Part shown: positions 1 to 7,463 of the stretch, piece by piece
Position numbering within the stretch: position 1 is the stretch's first letter
Layout: each line of letters opens with the position of its first letter
From: Porphyromonas sp.
GTDB taxonomy: Bacteria > Bacteroidota > Bacteroidia > Bacteroidales > Porphyromonadaceae
Assembly: GCA_029983505.1 (NCBI GenBank)
Contig: JASBZK010000018.1
Location: forward strand, 1-39,338
DNA length: 39,338 nt
Direction of reading: 5' to 3'
Notes under the pieces: model-generated
What the model was told of the DNA's origin: nothing
Seen by the model: only the letters and a program-made list of their open reading frames with translations
The model's database searches: none
Translations under genes and position numbers: made by a program

Positions 1-2
1 CG

Positions 3-446
3 GAAACCAGCCCCTTACTTTTCCCCTCTTTCCCACTTTTACCGGACAGCAATATCACTATATATAGTCTGGATAGAATAGAGGACTTTCGTCTTTCCTC
101 TCATACTTTTGGGTATCCCAGAGACTTTGACCCTCAAACTTTCTTTGAGGGTTGCTATGGTGTCATCGCTGGTTCAGACGTTGAAGTTGAACATGTAGTG
201 CTAAAAGTTTCTTCAAGCCAAGCCAATTATCTCCGAGATCTCCCTCTTCATTATTCCCAACAGGAAAAAGAACGGAATGAAGAGTATAGTATCTTTGAGC
301 TATACGTCCGCCCCACCTTCGACTTTCAGCAAGAAATCCTATGGAATGGCGAAGACATGGAAGTCCTCCAGCCCATATGGCTGCGGCAAGAGATAGCCGA
401 AAAGCTCCAACGCATGTGCGAGTCTTATAAGCATAAATATGAATAA
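3..446 (+). CDS. WYL-domain transcriptional regulator, C-terminal part (5' end outside window)
   Basis: The frame is open from base 3 to the TAA at 444-446, so this is the tail of a gene that begins upstream of the window. The readable 147 residues contain YSLDRIEDFRL, typical of the end of a WYL domain, then a C-terminal WCX-like extension with YSIFELYVRPTFDF and a closing LQPIWLRQEIAEKL helix. WYL proteins are DNA-binding regulators that often sense a nucleic-acid or nucleotide ligand, and many control phage-defence or DNA-damage loci; that is family knowledge. The N-terminal HTH that should be present is not visible. The stop lies 11 bases before the nuclease-like gene, so the two are probably co-transcribed. 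An internal GTG at 198 could be mistaken for a start, but the homologous reading continues upstream of it. Confidence 0.82.
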   Translation, partial: ETSPLLFPSFPLLPDSNITIYSLDRIEDFRLSSHTFGYPRDFDPQTFFEGCYGVIAGSDVEVEHVVLKVSSSQANYLRDLPLHYSQQEKERNEEYSIFELYVRPTFDFQQEILWNGEDMEVLQPIWLRQEIAEKLQRMCESYKHKYE

Positions 447-457
447 GGGGAAAAATT

Positions 458-1606
458 ATGGATAAAATCAAGAGCTTACTTAACCAAATCGCCATTATAA
501 GTAAAAAGAATGCGGAGATATTAGATGCCACAGGAGGTCGGTTTAATATGTTTCGTATTTGTGGTGTCAACCACTACGAGAATACGCATTCAGCTATTAT
601 AGCAGAATTCCTAAACCCTAAAGGTACACATGGATTGAAGTCACAACTTCTTGAGTGTTTTATTGAGACACTGGGCGATGGTTTTGCAGTTGCTGGTTTC
701 GATTACAAGCATACAATGGTTTACACCGAATACTCCACACTGGAGGGGCGTATGGATATCCTGATAGAGGACGAGCGAAATCACAAAGCTATAATTATCG
801 AGAATAAGATATTCGCAGAGGACCAGTGCGAGCAACTGAAGAGATATAGTAGATTCGCTGAAGAAAAGTATAAATCAGGCAATTATCAGATTTTGTATCT
901 CACCCTATGGGGAGAAGAAGCCTCCGAACAAAGTGGTGATGGGGTCGATTATTTGACAATTTCATACAAGGAGACTATTATTGATTGGCTCGAGAAGTGT
1001 GTAGCTATCGCTGCTCGTCACCCATTAGTGCGAGAAACAATCATTCAATATATTAATCATTTAAAGCAACTAACAAATCAAGATATGGATACACGGAATC
1101 AAGAGGAAATCACGGAGGTTTTATCAAAGGCTGAGAATCTAAGAGCTGCAAAAGATATTCATGATAATTATTCAGCGACATTCGATGCTATTGTAGAGAA
1201 GCACTTCAATCCTAAGATGAGAGAGTTTGCAAGGCAAAAAGGCTTAGAATATGAATACGAAAGGAGTGAGGAGTCATATGTGATGTTTAATCTCACTCAT
1301 CCTCTTTGGGGAGATGGGTTTAGAATAAAGTTTGAATATAGTGGTTATAGGTACTATTATGGCTTACTTAACTCATCAAATGAACACAGACTCTCAGATG
1401 AAAAAATTATGTGTCTTCATGAGAAATTGGAAGCTATGGGGACGAATAAGTGTAGAAAAAATGAATGGTGGACCTTTTACTCATATTTTCCTGACTTGAC
1501 CATAGATAATTGGATCAACGATATTATTGGAAGTGATAGATTTTTTGAGGATTGTCGTGATAAAATAGAGATGATCCTAAAGGCATTAGAACATATAGAT
1601 CTTTAA
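458..1606 (+). CDS. PD-(D/E)XK nuclease superfamily protein
   Basis: This 382-residue protein has the layout of the PDDEXK_4-type family. An N-terminal helix carries ENTHSAIIAEFL (residues 41-52), then GRMDI (98-102) supplies the metal-binding aspartate D100, and IIIENKI (112-118) supplies the E115-x-K117 pair. EQLKRY (125-130) gives the conserved glutamine. All catalytic positions appear intact, so it is probably an active nuclease, although its substrate cannot be read from sequence. The C-terminal half (about 230-382) resembles no domain I can name. The start is ATG with AAGGGG seven bases upstream. It follows the WYL regulator by 11 bases, which suggests a regulator-nuclease operon of the kind seen in defence islands; that role is inferred. 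Base composition is A+T-richer than the core genes to the right. Confidence 0.8.
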   Translation: MDKIKSLLNQIAIISKKNAEILDATGGRFNMFRICGVNHYENTHSAIIAEFLNPKGTHGLKSQLLECFIETLGDGFAVAGFDYKHTMVYTEYSTLEGRMDILIEDERNHKAIIIENKIFAEDQCEQLKRYSRFAEEKYKSGNYQILYLTLWGEEASEQSGDGVDYLTISYKETIIDWLEKCVAIAARHPLVRETIIQYINHLKQLTNQDMDTRNQEEITEVLSKAENLRAAKDIHDNYSATFDAIVEKHFNPKMREFARQKGLEYEYERSEESYVMFNLTHPLWGDGFRIKFEYSGYRYYYGLLNSSNEHRLSDEKIMCLHEKLEAMGTNKCRKNEWWTFYSYFPDLTIDNWINDIIGSDRFFEDCRDKIEMILKALEHIDL

Positions 1607-1669
1607 TTTTTAAGCAGTTAAAGTAGATGTAGCGGATTTCAGCTACTGCATAATAAGACGATTTACAAA

Positions 1670-1710
1670 TAAGGAGGAGCTGTGCCCATAGACGGCATAG
1701 CTCCTCCTTA
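1670..1710 (+). promoter_or_regulatory. Long inverted repeat enclosing a Shine-Dalgarno-like AAGGAGG
   Basis: Bases 1670-1686 pair with 1694-1710 to give a 17-bp stem with one G-T pair and a 7-base loop. The left arm contains AAGGAGGAGCT and the right arm its complement. No clear U-run follows. It could be a terminator for the nuclease gene ending at 1606 or a leader hairpin of the next gene. If translation of that gene started at the GTG at 1682, the hairpin would bury both its ribosome site and its start codon. Confidence 0.6.
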
Positions 1711-1741
1711 TGTTTGCGGTAGTCATTCTAATGTAGTAATT

Positions 1742-2509
1742 ATGGATTGTATGTTAATGGAAGATAGAATCGCCTTTGAAGATGAGGTAAGGAGCTTATT
1801 CAATCAACCTCGTATCAAGAAGGTTGAGTGTGATATCCTTAACCTTTATCAAAAGTGTGAAAAAAGAAATGATAGGCGTGAAAGGAACGGATTTGCAATA
1901 AGGCAACTGCTCAACATCCGTAAATATTTTCTGGAGGAGGATTTCCAACTAAATGAAGTGAGTAGGCAACTATTGATGGAATTTAATAGTGCCTTAAAGA
2001 CTCAGTTGGAAGAGATGTGGAAGCAAACGATTGCACTCGGAGAGAAAGCAGTATATCGCAGTCCTTTCCCTGGTACAGAGGCGATAGGGAAGTGTTTCTT
2101 GGGGTACTACTACTCAAGGATACATCCTGTACAGACGGTGCGAGCCAAAAAGATGTGGGCCATGCTTAATGGTACTCTTGCCACTTTTGAGCCTCTTTAT
2201 GAGGATGGTGTGACCCACAGCTTTTTGGTACGTACATCCCTTGAGGGGCTGGAGTATGACTCTTGTAATCAGCTGCTCTTTCTCAATGATGACCCAGATA
2301 ATTGGAATGCAGGATTGGACAAGGAGTACACGAAAGACCTTCATCTTATTTATGCGTTTCACAACCTATGGGATGCGATGCATTTCTCTATTTTCGATTT
2401 GCTTTGGGTTAGAGACTTTAATGTAGAGTTATATGTCGAGAGCAATTATGCTACCTATTCTGGGGAGTACGATGACCTTGACTGGAGTAAATATGATTTT
2501 TACAAATAG
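1742..2509 (+). CDS. Hypothetical protein of 255 residues
   Basis: I do not recognise this protein. It appears soluble and acidic, with a helical, charged N-terminal half (EDRIAFEDEVRSLF, then a KCEKRNDRRERNG stretch) and an aromatic-rich C-terminal half ending in DDLDWSKYDFYK. No signal peptide, membrane segment or catalytic motif is evident. The start is uncertain. ATG codons lie at 1742, 1751 and 1757, and a GTG at 1682 would add 20 residues but sits inside the strong hairpin at 1670-1710 and encodes a poor-looking peptide. I prefer 1742. It is on the same strand as the WYL and nuclease genes, 135 bases downstream, and may belong to the same module. An inverted repeat at 2535-2543/2599-2607 lies between it and the convergent polymerase-like gene. 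Confidence 0.7.
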   Translation: MDCMLMEDRIAFEDEVRSLFNQPRIKKVECDILNLYQKCEKRNDRRERNGFAIRQLLNIRKYFLEEDFQLNEVSRQLLMEFNSALKTQLEEMWKQTIALGEKAVYRSPFPGTEAIGKCFLGYYYSRIHPVQTVRAKKMWAMLNGTLATFEPLYEDGVTHSFLVRTSLEGLEYDSCNQLLFLNDDPDNWNAGLDKEYTKDLHLIYAFHNLWDAMHFSIFDLLWVRDFNVELYVESNYATYSGEYDDLDWSKYDFYK

Positions 2510-2534
2510 AATACACCTCCAAACCACATTTAAT

Positions 2535-2607
2535 CTATACGCCATAATTTCAATAGCAATTCTTTGTTTTGTCTAAAGAGCCTAATGTAGATAGGTAAGG
2601 CGTATAG
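2535..2607. terminator. Inverted repeat between convergent genes
   Basis: CTATACGCC at 2535-2543 is the exact reverse complement of 2599-2607, separated by 55 bases. It lies between a + strand gene ending at 2509 and a - strand gene whose stop codon begins at 2609. The stem is short and the loop long, so a role as a shared terminator is only possible. Confidence 0.3.
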
Positions 2608-2608
2608 G

Positions 2609-3733
2609 TCATTCGAAAGAATACTTTTCGATGACTTCCTTGAACTCCCCAGGATAGTTTGCTTTCAGATAAGCTATTTGGTAAGCGATCCAGGTGTAAC
2701 AAACGGCATGTGATTTATTGAAAGCGAAGAAGGTAGCGTTTCCCTTAATCGCATCCCAAATTTTTTCAAGAGACTGCTCAGAATGCCCATTTTGGAGCCC
2801 ACCTTCCATAAATTGAGCTTTTAAAGTAGGAATTAAATCGATTCGTTTTTTAACTACCACCCTCCTTAGTAAATCACTCTCGATAACTGTGAAGTTAGAG
2901 ACTAAGCGTGAAATCAGCATTATTTGCTCTTGGTACACAATCACTCCGTATGTATTGTGTAGATATTTTTCCAGTTCGGGGACGTCGTATCCTATAGGAG
3001 CCTTGCTGTTTTTCCATTGAATGACGGTTGAAATTTTATCGATCGAGCCTGAACGATATAAGCTATTCAATGCCATTAAATCCTCGAAGCACATGGGGTG
3101 GAAATCAATGAGAAGATTGCGTATATCTTCCTCTTCGAACTGGAATATATCATCAGTCATCCCATTTTGGAACAATTCGAATGTCTTTGTATCATCCATG
3201 GGAATCCGTTCAATATCTACGCTTTCGCCTTTGCATTCTTTGATTTTCTGTATGGTATCCTTTAATACCGACAAGGCTTCCATTTCCAAGAAGTCGAACT
3301 CCCCACTACGAGGATAGCTCTCATTACCATATTCTTGTTGTATCCAATACAAGACGGACTCTCCGCCTTCCGAATCAAAATCCAATGCAATATATGGGGC
3401 TGCTCTACCTGCTGGGTCAATGAATCGTTCGAATAACAAATCATACTTCAATGGGTCTATCCTAGTGATACCCAAGCAATAATTTACAATACTTCCAGCC
3501 GCAGTACCACGTCCGGGACCTACATGCACATCGAGTATAGTCTGTGCTACAGTGACCACTTCATGCAAGAAGAGGAAAAGGTCCGATGCTTCACGTTGTT
3601 CAATGATGTGCAATTCGAAATTCAATCTATCAGAAACTTCGTTGGGAAGAGGATCTCCGTAAAGATCTTTAGCCTTAGAAAATGACAATCTTCTAAGATA
3701 ATCGTGTCCTTTATCTTTAATGGTAGGAAACAT
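2609..3733 (-). CDS. Shortened DNA polymerase III alpha (DnaE)-like protein with altered active site
   Basis: This 374-residue protein is clearly derived from the DnaE palm-fingers region. It has VGPGRGTAAGS (71-81), YCLGITRIDPLKYDLLFERF (85-104), EFDFLEMEALSVL (145-157), IFQFEEEDIRNLL, YGVIVYQEQIML and AFNKSHAVCYTWIAYQIAYLKANYP, each matching a canonical DnaE block. Normal DnaE exceeds 1,000 residues. Here the N-terminal PHP domain, a block of more than 100 residues between about 138 and 145, and everything after the fingers (clamp-binding, OB fold) are absent. The catalytic pair normally in PDxDxDF reads PYIALDF (113-119), so two catalytic aspartates are replaced by Y and A; the third, in FDFL, remains. 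The frame is clean with no stop, so it looks maintained rather than decaying. It is probably not a polymerase; a DNA- or nucleotide-binding role is possible. Confidence 0.8.
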   Translation of the reverse strand: MFPTIKDKGHDYLRRLSFSKAKDLYGDPLPNEVSDRLNFELHIIEQREASDLFLFLHEVVTVAQTILDVHVGPGRGTAAGSIVNYCLGITRIDPLKYDLLFERFIDPAGRAAPYIALDFDSEGGESVLYWIQQEYGNESYPRSGEFDFLEMEALSVLKDTIQKIKECKGESVDIERIPMDDTKTFELFQNGMTDDIFQFEEEDIRNLLIDFHPMCFEDLMALNSLYRSGSIDKISTVIQWKNSKAPIGYDVPELEKYLHNTYGVIVYQEQIMLISRLVSNFTVIESDLLRRVVVKKRIDLIPTLKAQFMEGGLQNGHSEQSLEKIWDAIKGNATFFAFNKSHAVCYTWIAYQIAYLKANYPGEFKEVIEKYSFE

Positions 3734-3847
3734 ATTTTCTTTGTCTGTAATAGTAATGTCTCGTGAGGCTTATCCTTGATGGTAGCTACTCATTATTTTG
3801 AAGAATACGAATTAATTTGTACACTTTTTTATCGGACACCAATAATT

Positions 3848-4444
3848 TCAAACTTCGAATTGAATTGGGGACTTGGGTAATACTTCAAAACTCTCTCCCA
3901 TCAAAGCACAATTAATAAAGGTTGTTCCGTTCTCTTCTCTTATGCCATAGTCTTCGTGCATGTGCCCGAAGATGTGAAATTTCGGCTTTTGCTCCTTTAC
4001 CAGATTTAATAGAGTCTGACTTCCGTAATGTCCATATCGTTCTGAGTAATCTAGAATTCCAAATGGCGGTTGGTGGGAAATCAATATATCTGTGCCGTAG
4101 ATGGTTTCAAGTTCAGGCATTGGTTCACTATTATCATGTCTCTCTACAAAAAAGGGAATCCCATAGACCTTTATCCCCTGAATGGTCACACTTGAATAGT
4201 TGAGATAGTGGCAGTTTGAAGGCAATCCCTTTAGTTTCCCATTTAATAGAGCCTCATCATGATTCCCACAAATAAACACTTTATGCTTGTGAGGTAGGGC
4301 GGTAAACCACTCTAAGAAGTCTGTGGCTTCCTCCTTTGTTCCAATCATAGAGAAATCACCTGCGTGAATCAGTAAGTCAGCATCTGGGAGCTTTCCCATA
4401 CGCCAATGCATTCCATGCGTATCACTCATTACTAATACCTTCAT
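3848..4444 (-). CDS. Calcineurin-like metallophosphoesterase
   Basis: This 198-residue protein carries the complete metal-binding signature: SDTHG (7-11), HAGDFS (27-32), GNHDE (60-64), SHQPP and GHMHE. These ligands bind two metal ions that activate water to hydrolyse a phosphomonoester or phosphodiester. The length matches small cytoplasmic phosphoesterases of the YfcE type, and no signal peptide is seen. The substrate is unknown. It is 114 bases upstream of the DnaE-like gene and reads the same way, so they may share a transcript. A 15-bp inverted repeat (4462-4505) lies just upstream of its start, between it and the Asp-box gene. Confidence 0.85.
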   Translation of the reverse strand: MKVLVMSDTHGMHWRMGKLPDADLLIHAGDFSMIGTKEEATDFLEWFTALPHKHKVFICGNHDEALLNGKLKGLPSNCHYLNYSSVTIQGIKVYGIPFFVERHDNSEPMPELETIYGTDILISHQPPFGILDYSERYGHYGSQTLLNLVKEQKPKFHIFGHMHEDYGIREENGTTFINCALMGESFEVLPKSPIQFEV

Positions 4445-4461
4445 CGTTTTCTCTTAAATTA

Positions 4462-4505
4462 TTCAATCATCCCTTTGTCCCCTAAGGAATAAAGGGATGA
4501 TTGAA
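4462..4505 (-). terminator. 15-bp perfect stem-loop
   Basis: Bases 4462-4476 are the exact reverse complement of 4491-4505, with a 14-base loop. The hairpin sits 7 bases after the stop of the Asp-box gene (4512) and 18 bases before the start of the phosphoesterase gene, as a terminator would. The downstream - strand sequence is only moderately T-rich. Confidence 0.5.
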
Positions 4506-4511
4506 GATTTG

Positions 4512-4745
4512 TCAATTTCTCTTATTCCAAGTTCTACCATCGTTCTTCGAGAAGAAAAGGCCTTTAGTGGTTTGAGCAAGTACTTCCTTTCCTGCATCAG
4601 TAAGATCTGTGAATTCACCGACATTAGCAGCTCCACTAAATCGGGTATTCCAAGTTCTACCATCATTTGTGGAAAACTCTAATTTTTTAGAGTCCTTCGG
4701 AGAAATTCTTAGCATCTCTTTTCCTCTTACAATCATCTGTGACAT
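4512..4745 (-). CDS. Small protein with two Asp-box motifs
   Basis: This 77-residue protein holds two near-identical segments, EFSTNDGRTWNTR (about 23-35) and FFSKNDGRTWNKR (about 64-76). Each fits the Asp-box pattern S-x-(D/N)-x-G-x-T-W found at beta-hairpin turns of BNR/sortilin-type propellers. A propeller needs many blades, so this may be a two-hairpin mini-fold or a degenerate remnant. The matching DNA repeats (around 4525-4541 and 4650-4667) show the two halves arose by duplication. There is no signal peptide. Function is unknown. It lies on the same strand as the phosphoesterase and DnaE-like genes but is separated from them by a stem-loop. Confidence 0.6.
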   Translation of the reverse strand: MSQMIVRGKEMLRISPKDSKKLEFSTNDGRTWNTRFSGAANVGEFTDLTDAGKEVLAQTTKGLFFSKNDGRTWNKRN

Positions 4746-4958
4746 AATTGTTATTTTTGTTTGTTGGCTTGCAAAATGTGGGGAAGCCTATTCCCACGTT
4801 TATCTACATCACAAAGGTAATAGCCACCTATGCCAATTGTGGGCATATGATTATTAGAAACACACTCTCGTGATTATTAGTAATATGTGCAGTGTTTATT
4901 GGGGATACAGCCTATTGCTTTGGCAGGGAACCAAAGGAGGAGGTAGGAGGCTTTTAGC

Positions 4959-5001
4959 CACAAAGCTAAGTATCCCATCCTGTGAGATACTTAGCTTTGT
5001 G
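4959..5001 (-). terminator. 16-bp perfect inverted repeat downstream of the integrase
   Basis: Bases 4959-4974 pair perfectly with 4986-5001 around an 11-base loop, 30 bases after the integrase stop. There is no U-run on the - strand after the stem. It could be a terminator or a structural site of the mobile element. The remaining sequence between 4746 and 4958 shows no gene. Confidence 0.5.
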
Positions 5002-5031
5002 AATAGCTTTGATAGACAGCTTTCTTAATGC

Positions 5032-6222
5032 TTACTTCAGGGGGATTTTGTTGGTGGTTTCGCGTTTCTTGGCGTTGATGAGGTCGGCGTAGATTTGGGT
5101 GGTGGAGACATTCTTGTGGGTCAGCATTTTGGAGACGGTGTAGATGTCTGTTCCCATGGAGAGTTGGAGTACCGCATAGGTGTGTCGGAAGCAGTGGAAG
5201 GTAATATGTTTGGCGATACCAGCTGCCTCAATCCACCTCTTTAGAGGGTAATTGGTCATGCTTCGCTCTAACCCCTTAAAGACCTTTCCTGTGCTGGGTT
5301 CTCCGCAAAGTTCGTATGCTTCATAGCTGATAGGGAGGGTTGCTTCCGTCTCAGTCTTTTGGGTCTTGATGCGGATGCAATAGCCATCATCTGGAGCCAG
5401 TTCTATGTGGTGCCATTTCAAGTTCAGTATATCACTGATGCGTAAACCCGTGAGGCAAGCAAAAAGTGAAGCTCGCTTAAGTACTTCGTAGTCACACGGA
5501 GTCTGAGCCAGACGCTTCAGTTCGTCAAGAGTGAGGTACTCTTTCTTGACCTCTTGGGGCTCAATCTTGTCCAAAAAGTCATTGACATTTTCCTTGATGA
5601 GCTTGTCTCTGTAGGCAATCTTCAGCAAACCTCTAAAGGTCGAATAATACCCCGAAGCAGAGTTTACTGATATTTTGCCCTTGCGTTGCAGTTTGTTGGC
5701 ATTGAGCAGATACTCTCTAAAGGTCGAATAATACCCCGAAGCAGAGTTTACTGATATTTTGCCCTTGCGTTGCAGTTTGTTGGCATTGAGCAGATACTCT
5801 CTAAAGTCCTGACAGAGCTCCACAGTGATATCGCCAAAAGTGCAGCGCCCCTGCACGAAGTTGTAGAAGTGCTTATAGACGATGTCCCACTTCTCATCCT
5901 TTTTCTTGCACATCTCTTTGAAGTAGGCGAGGAAGTCCTTCTTCATCTTGTGGTGGTCGAGGAAGTCAAACTGCTCATTGATGAGCGACTGCATGCGAAT
6001 ACCACGGATGGCTTCTGCTTTGTAGAGCATGTCTCGGTTGAACTGTCGCTCCAGTTCGTTCTTTGGCTTCTCAAAGATATAGATACCAAGATACTCTCTT
6101 CGCATCATCTTCATTGTTTCGGGATTTCGGACTCCTGGATAGTAGTCCAAATAGAGTGAAATCTTACCATTCGGGTAAACTCTCTGTCTCAATGTCACTT
6201 TAACACATGTATGGTTGTTCAT
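5032..6222 (-). CDS. Tyrosine site-specific recombinase (integrase) with internal duplication
   Basis: This 396-residue protein has the Bacteroidota integrase layout: an Arm-type DNA-binding N-terminus (about 1-90), a SAM-like core-binding domain (about 95-215) and a catalytic domain (about 225-390). The catalytic residues are visible as R261 in TGLRISD, a lysine near 289 in TQKT, H343-x-x-R346 in HCFRH, H369 in LTHKN and nucleophile Y378 in QIYADL. Residues 141-168 are repeated exactly at 169-196, caused by a perfect 84-bp DNA duplication. The extra 28 residues fall in the core-binding helices, so DNA binding is probably impaired even though the frame is intact. Without the copy the protein would be 368 residues, ordinary for the family. 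It is probably the integrase of the island at the mnmE 3' end. Confidence 0.88.
   Translation of the reverse strand: MNNHTCVKVTLRQRVYPNGKISLYLDYYPGVRNPETMKMMRREYLGIYIFEKPKNELERQFNRDMLYKAEAIRGIRMQSLINEQFDFLDHHKMKKDFLAYFKEMCKKKDEKWDIVYKHFYNFVQGRCTFGDITVELCQDFREYLLNANKLQRKGKISVNSASGYYSTFREYLLNANKLQRKGKISVNSASGYYSTFRGLLKIAYRDKLIKENVNDFLDKIEPQEVKKEYLTLDELKRLAQTPCDYEVLKRASLFACLTGLRISDILNLKWHHIELAPDDGYCIRIKTQKTETEATLPISYEAYELCGEPSTGKVFKGLERSMTNYPLKRWIEAAGIAKHITFHCFRHTYAVLQLSMGTDIYTVSKMLTHKNVSTTQIYADLINAKKRETTNKIPLK
5631..5798. repeat. Perfect 84-bp tandem duplication inside the integrase gene
   Basis: Bases 5631-5714 are repeated exactly at 5715-5798, and the first 8 bases of the unit (CTCTAAAG) occur a third time at 5799-5806. 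This is the signature of a recent slippage or unequal exchange between two 8-bp direct repeats. The unit is a multiple of three, so the reading frame survives. Confidence 0.95.
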
Positions 6223-6397
6223 TCGTTCTAATATTTAATGGGTTATACATATCATTTGCAAGCAAAGTAAATCAGTTATCTGTCGGTGACTGTGATAACC
6301 GAGAAGTAACTATTGGATAATCATAGGTGGTTCGAATATTTGATCAAACTCTTTCTGAGGAATCAAGACAATCCGTCCTTTCTTAACCCTTGACACC

Positions 6398-7225
6398 TTA
6401 ATATTGCTTCAGGTAGTGATAGACTTGGTCGCGAGTGAAGTTGTACTTCTCCATAATTTCAGGGACTGTGTAGTACTTGACTACCTCCTTCTCAATCACC
6501 CCTTTGGCTTCTTGTACATGCCTTTTGGAGTAAAAGGTCTTATTGCCCTCCTTCTTCTTGGGGATGTTGTGGTCGTTAACAAGATTGTAAACAGCCGAAA
6601 GGGTCATCTCAAATCTCTCTGTGATCTCATCTGCCGTACACCATTCAGTGATATCTGGGTCAGCAGCATACTGAGCAAAGTAGGCGTTGATGTGCTTTTT
6701 GCTCCAATAGGTTCGCCCTCTATTGTAGGTCTTAGGGATATTCTCCCGCTTCCCGATGGCAAAGAGAGAGGAGCGTGAGATTTTGAAAAGCTCACAGACC
6801 TCTTCCGAACTATAAAGCTCCGTGACATTTGTTCTCTCAGTTGGAAGTCGTTTGACATAAGGTCGTTCAGCCAACATCCAATCGATGTCCTCTCTCCTAA
6901 TTAAAGTTAAGCGACTGGATAGCTTTGAAGCTCGTAAGTGCCCAGAGTAAATCTGTTTGTAAACTCCTTGGACTGTTAGTCCCAAAAGAGCTGCTGTCTC
7001 GGCAACCGAAAGGTAGGGACGGTCTTTTAGATGAGCTACTGGTTGTTCTTGGATTACTCTCTCTGTCTCCACTTCGGTCTTTTTTACTCGTTCTACTCTT
7101 TTTCTTGCCTTGTATGCTCTACTCGCACATGTGTGAGAACAGAATCTCGTGGAGACTTTCTGTGCTGTGAACTCTGCTCCGCAGTGCTCACAGATTTTCT
7201 TGATAGGTATCTTACTTCCTGCCAT
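6398..7225 (-). CDS. Zinc-ribbon protein with several excisionase-like HTH modules
   Basis: This 275-residue protein starts with a CxxC...CxxxC zinc ribbon (C12, C15, C29, C33) and a basic linker. It continues with repeated MerR/excisionase-type helix-turn-helix modules at about 69-118 (YLSVAETAALLGLT), 137-183 (LYSSEEVCELFKIS), 194-238 (WCTADEITERFEMT) and 250-275 (YYTVPEIMEKYNFT). The last module is cut short at the C-terminus. Such genes commonly sit beside integrases in Bacteroidota mobile elements and probably act as directionality or regulatory factors; that role is inferred from the neighbour and domain type. It is upstream of the integrase on the same strand with a 175-base gap, and it is the last island gene before mnmE. 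Confidence 0.78.
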   Translation of the reverse strand: MAGSKIPIKKICEHCGAEFTAQKVSTRFCSHTCASRAYKARKRVERVKKTEVETERVIQEQPVAHLKDRPYLSVAETAALLGLTVQGVYKQIYSGHLRASKLSSRLTLIRREDIDWMLAERPYVKRLPTERTNVTELYSSEEVCELFKISRSSLFAIGKRENIPKTYNRGRTYWSKKHINAYFAQYAADPDITEWCTADEITERFEMTLSAVYNLVNDHNIPKKKEGNKTFYSKRHVQEAKGVIEKEVVKYYTVPEIMEKYNFTRDQVYHYLKQY

Positions 7226-7402
7226 AATTAATCGTTATTTCGCCTTGTTTTGTTGTCTCATCATACTCCATATTCAACCATATTCAACTTTGTCCAGTAC
7301 CTCGGGAGGACAATAGTGGGTGGGGTAGGTGTGCGGTACAATAGCGGTACAAAAATGGGCGTAAAAACGACTAAAATCGATAACGAACGAGTGTCTTGGA
7401 TA

Positions 7403-7432
7403 AAACAAAAGGCACTCAAATAGAGTGCCTTA
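7403..7432 (-). terminator. Intrinsic terminator downstream of mnmE
   Basis: On the - strand AAGGCACTC (7423-7431 on the + strand) pairs with GAGTGCCTT (7409-7417) around a 5-base loop and is followed by TTGTTTT. It lies about 32 bases after the mnmE stop and marks the nearest core-side sequence to the island. Confidence 0.8.
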
Positions 7433-7463
7433 GTGATAGTTTGTGATGGTTGGTAATCGGGGA

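Noticed and set aside
4463..4666. 67-codon frame overlapping the Asp-box gene
   Set aside because: It reads another frame of the duplicated Asp-box DNA; the Asp-box frame has a better motif and start.
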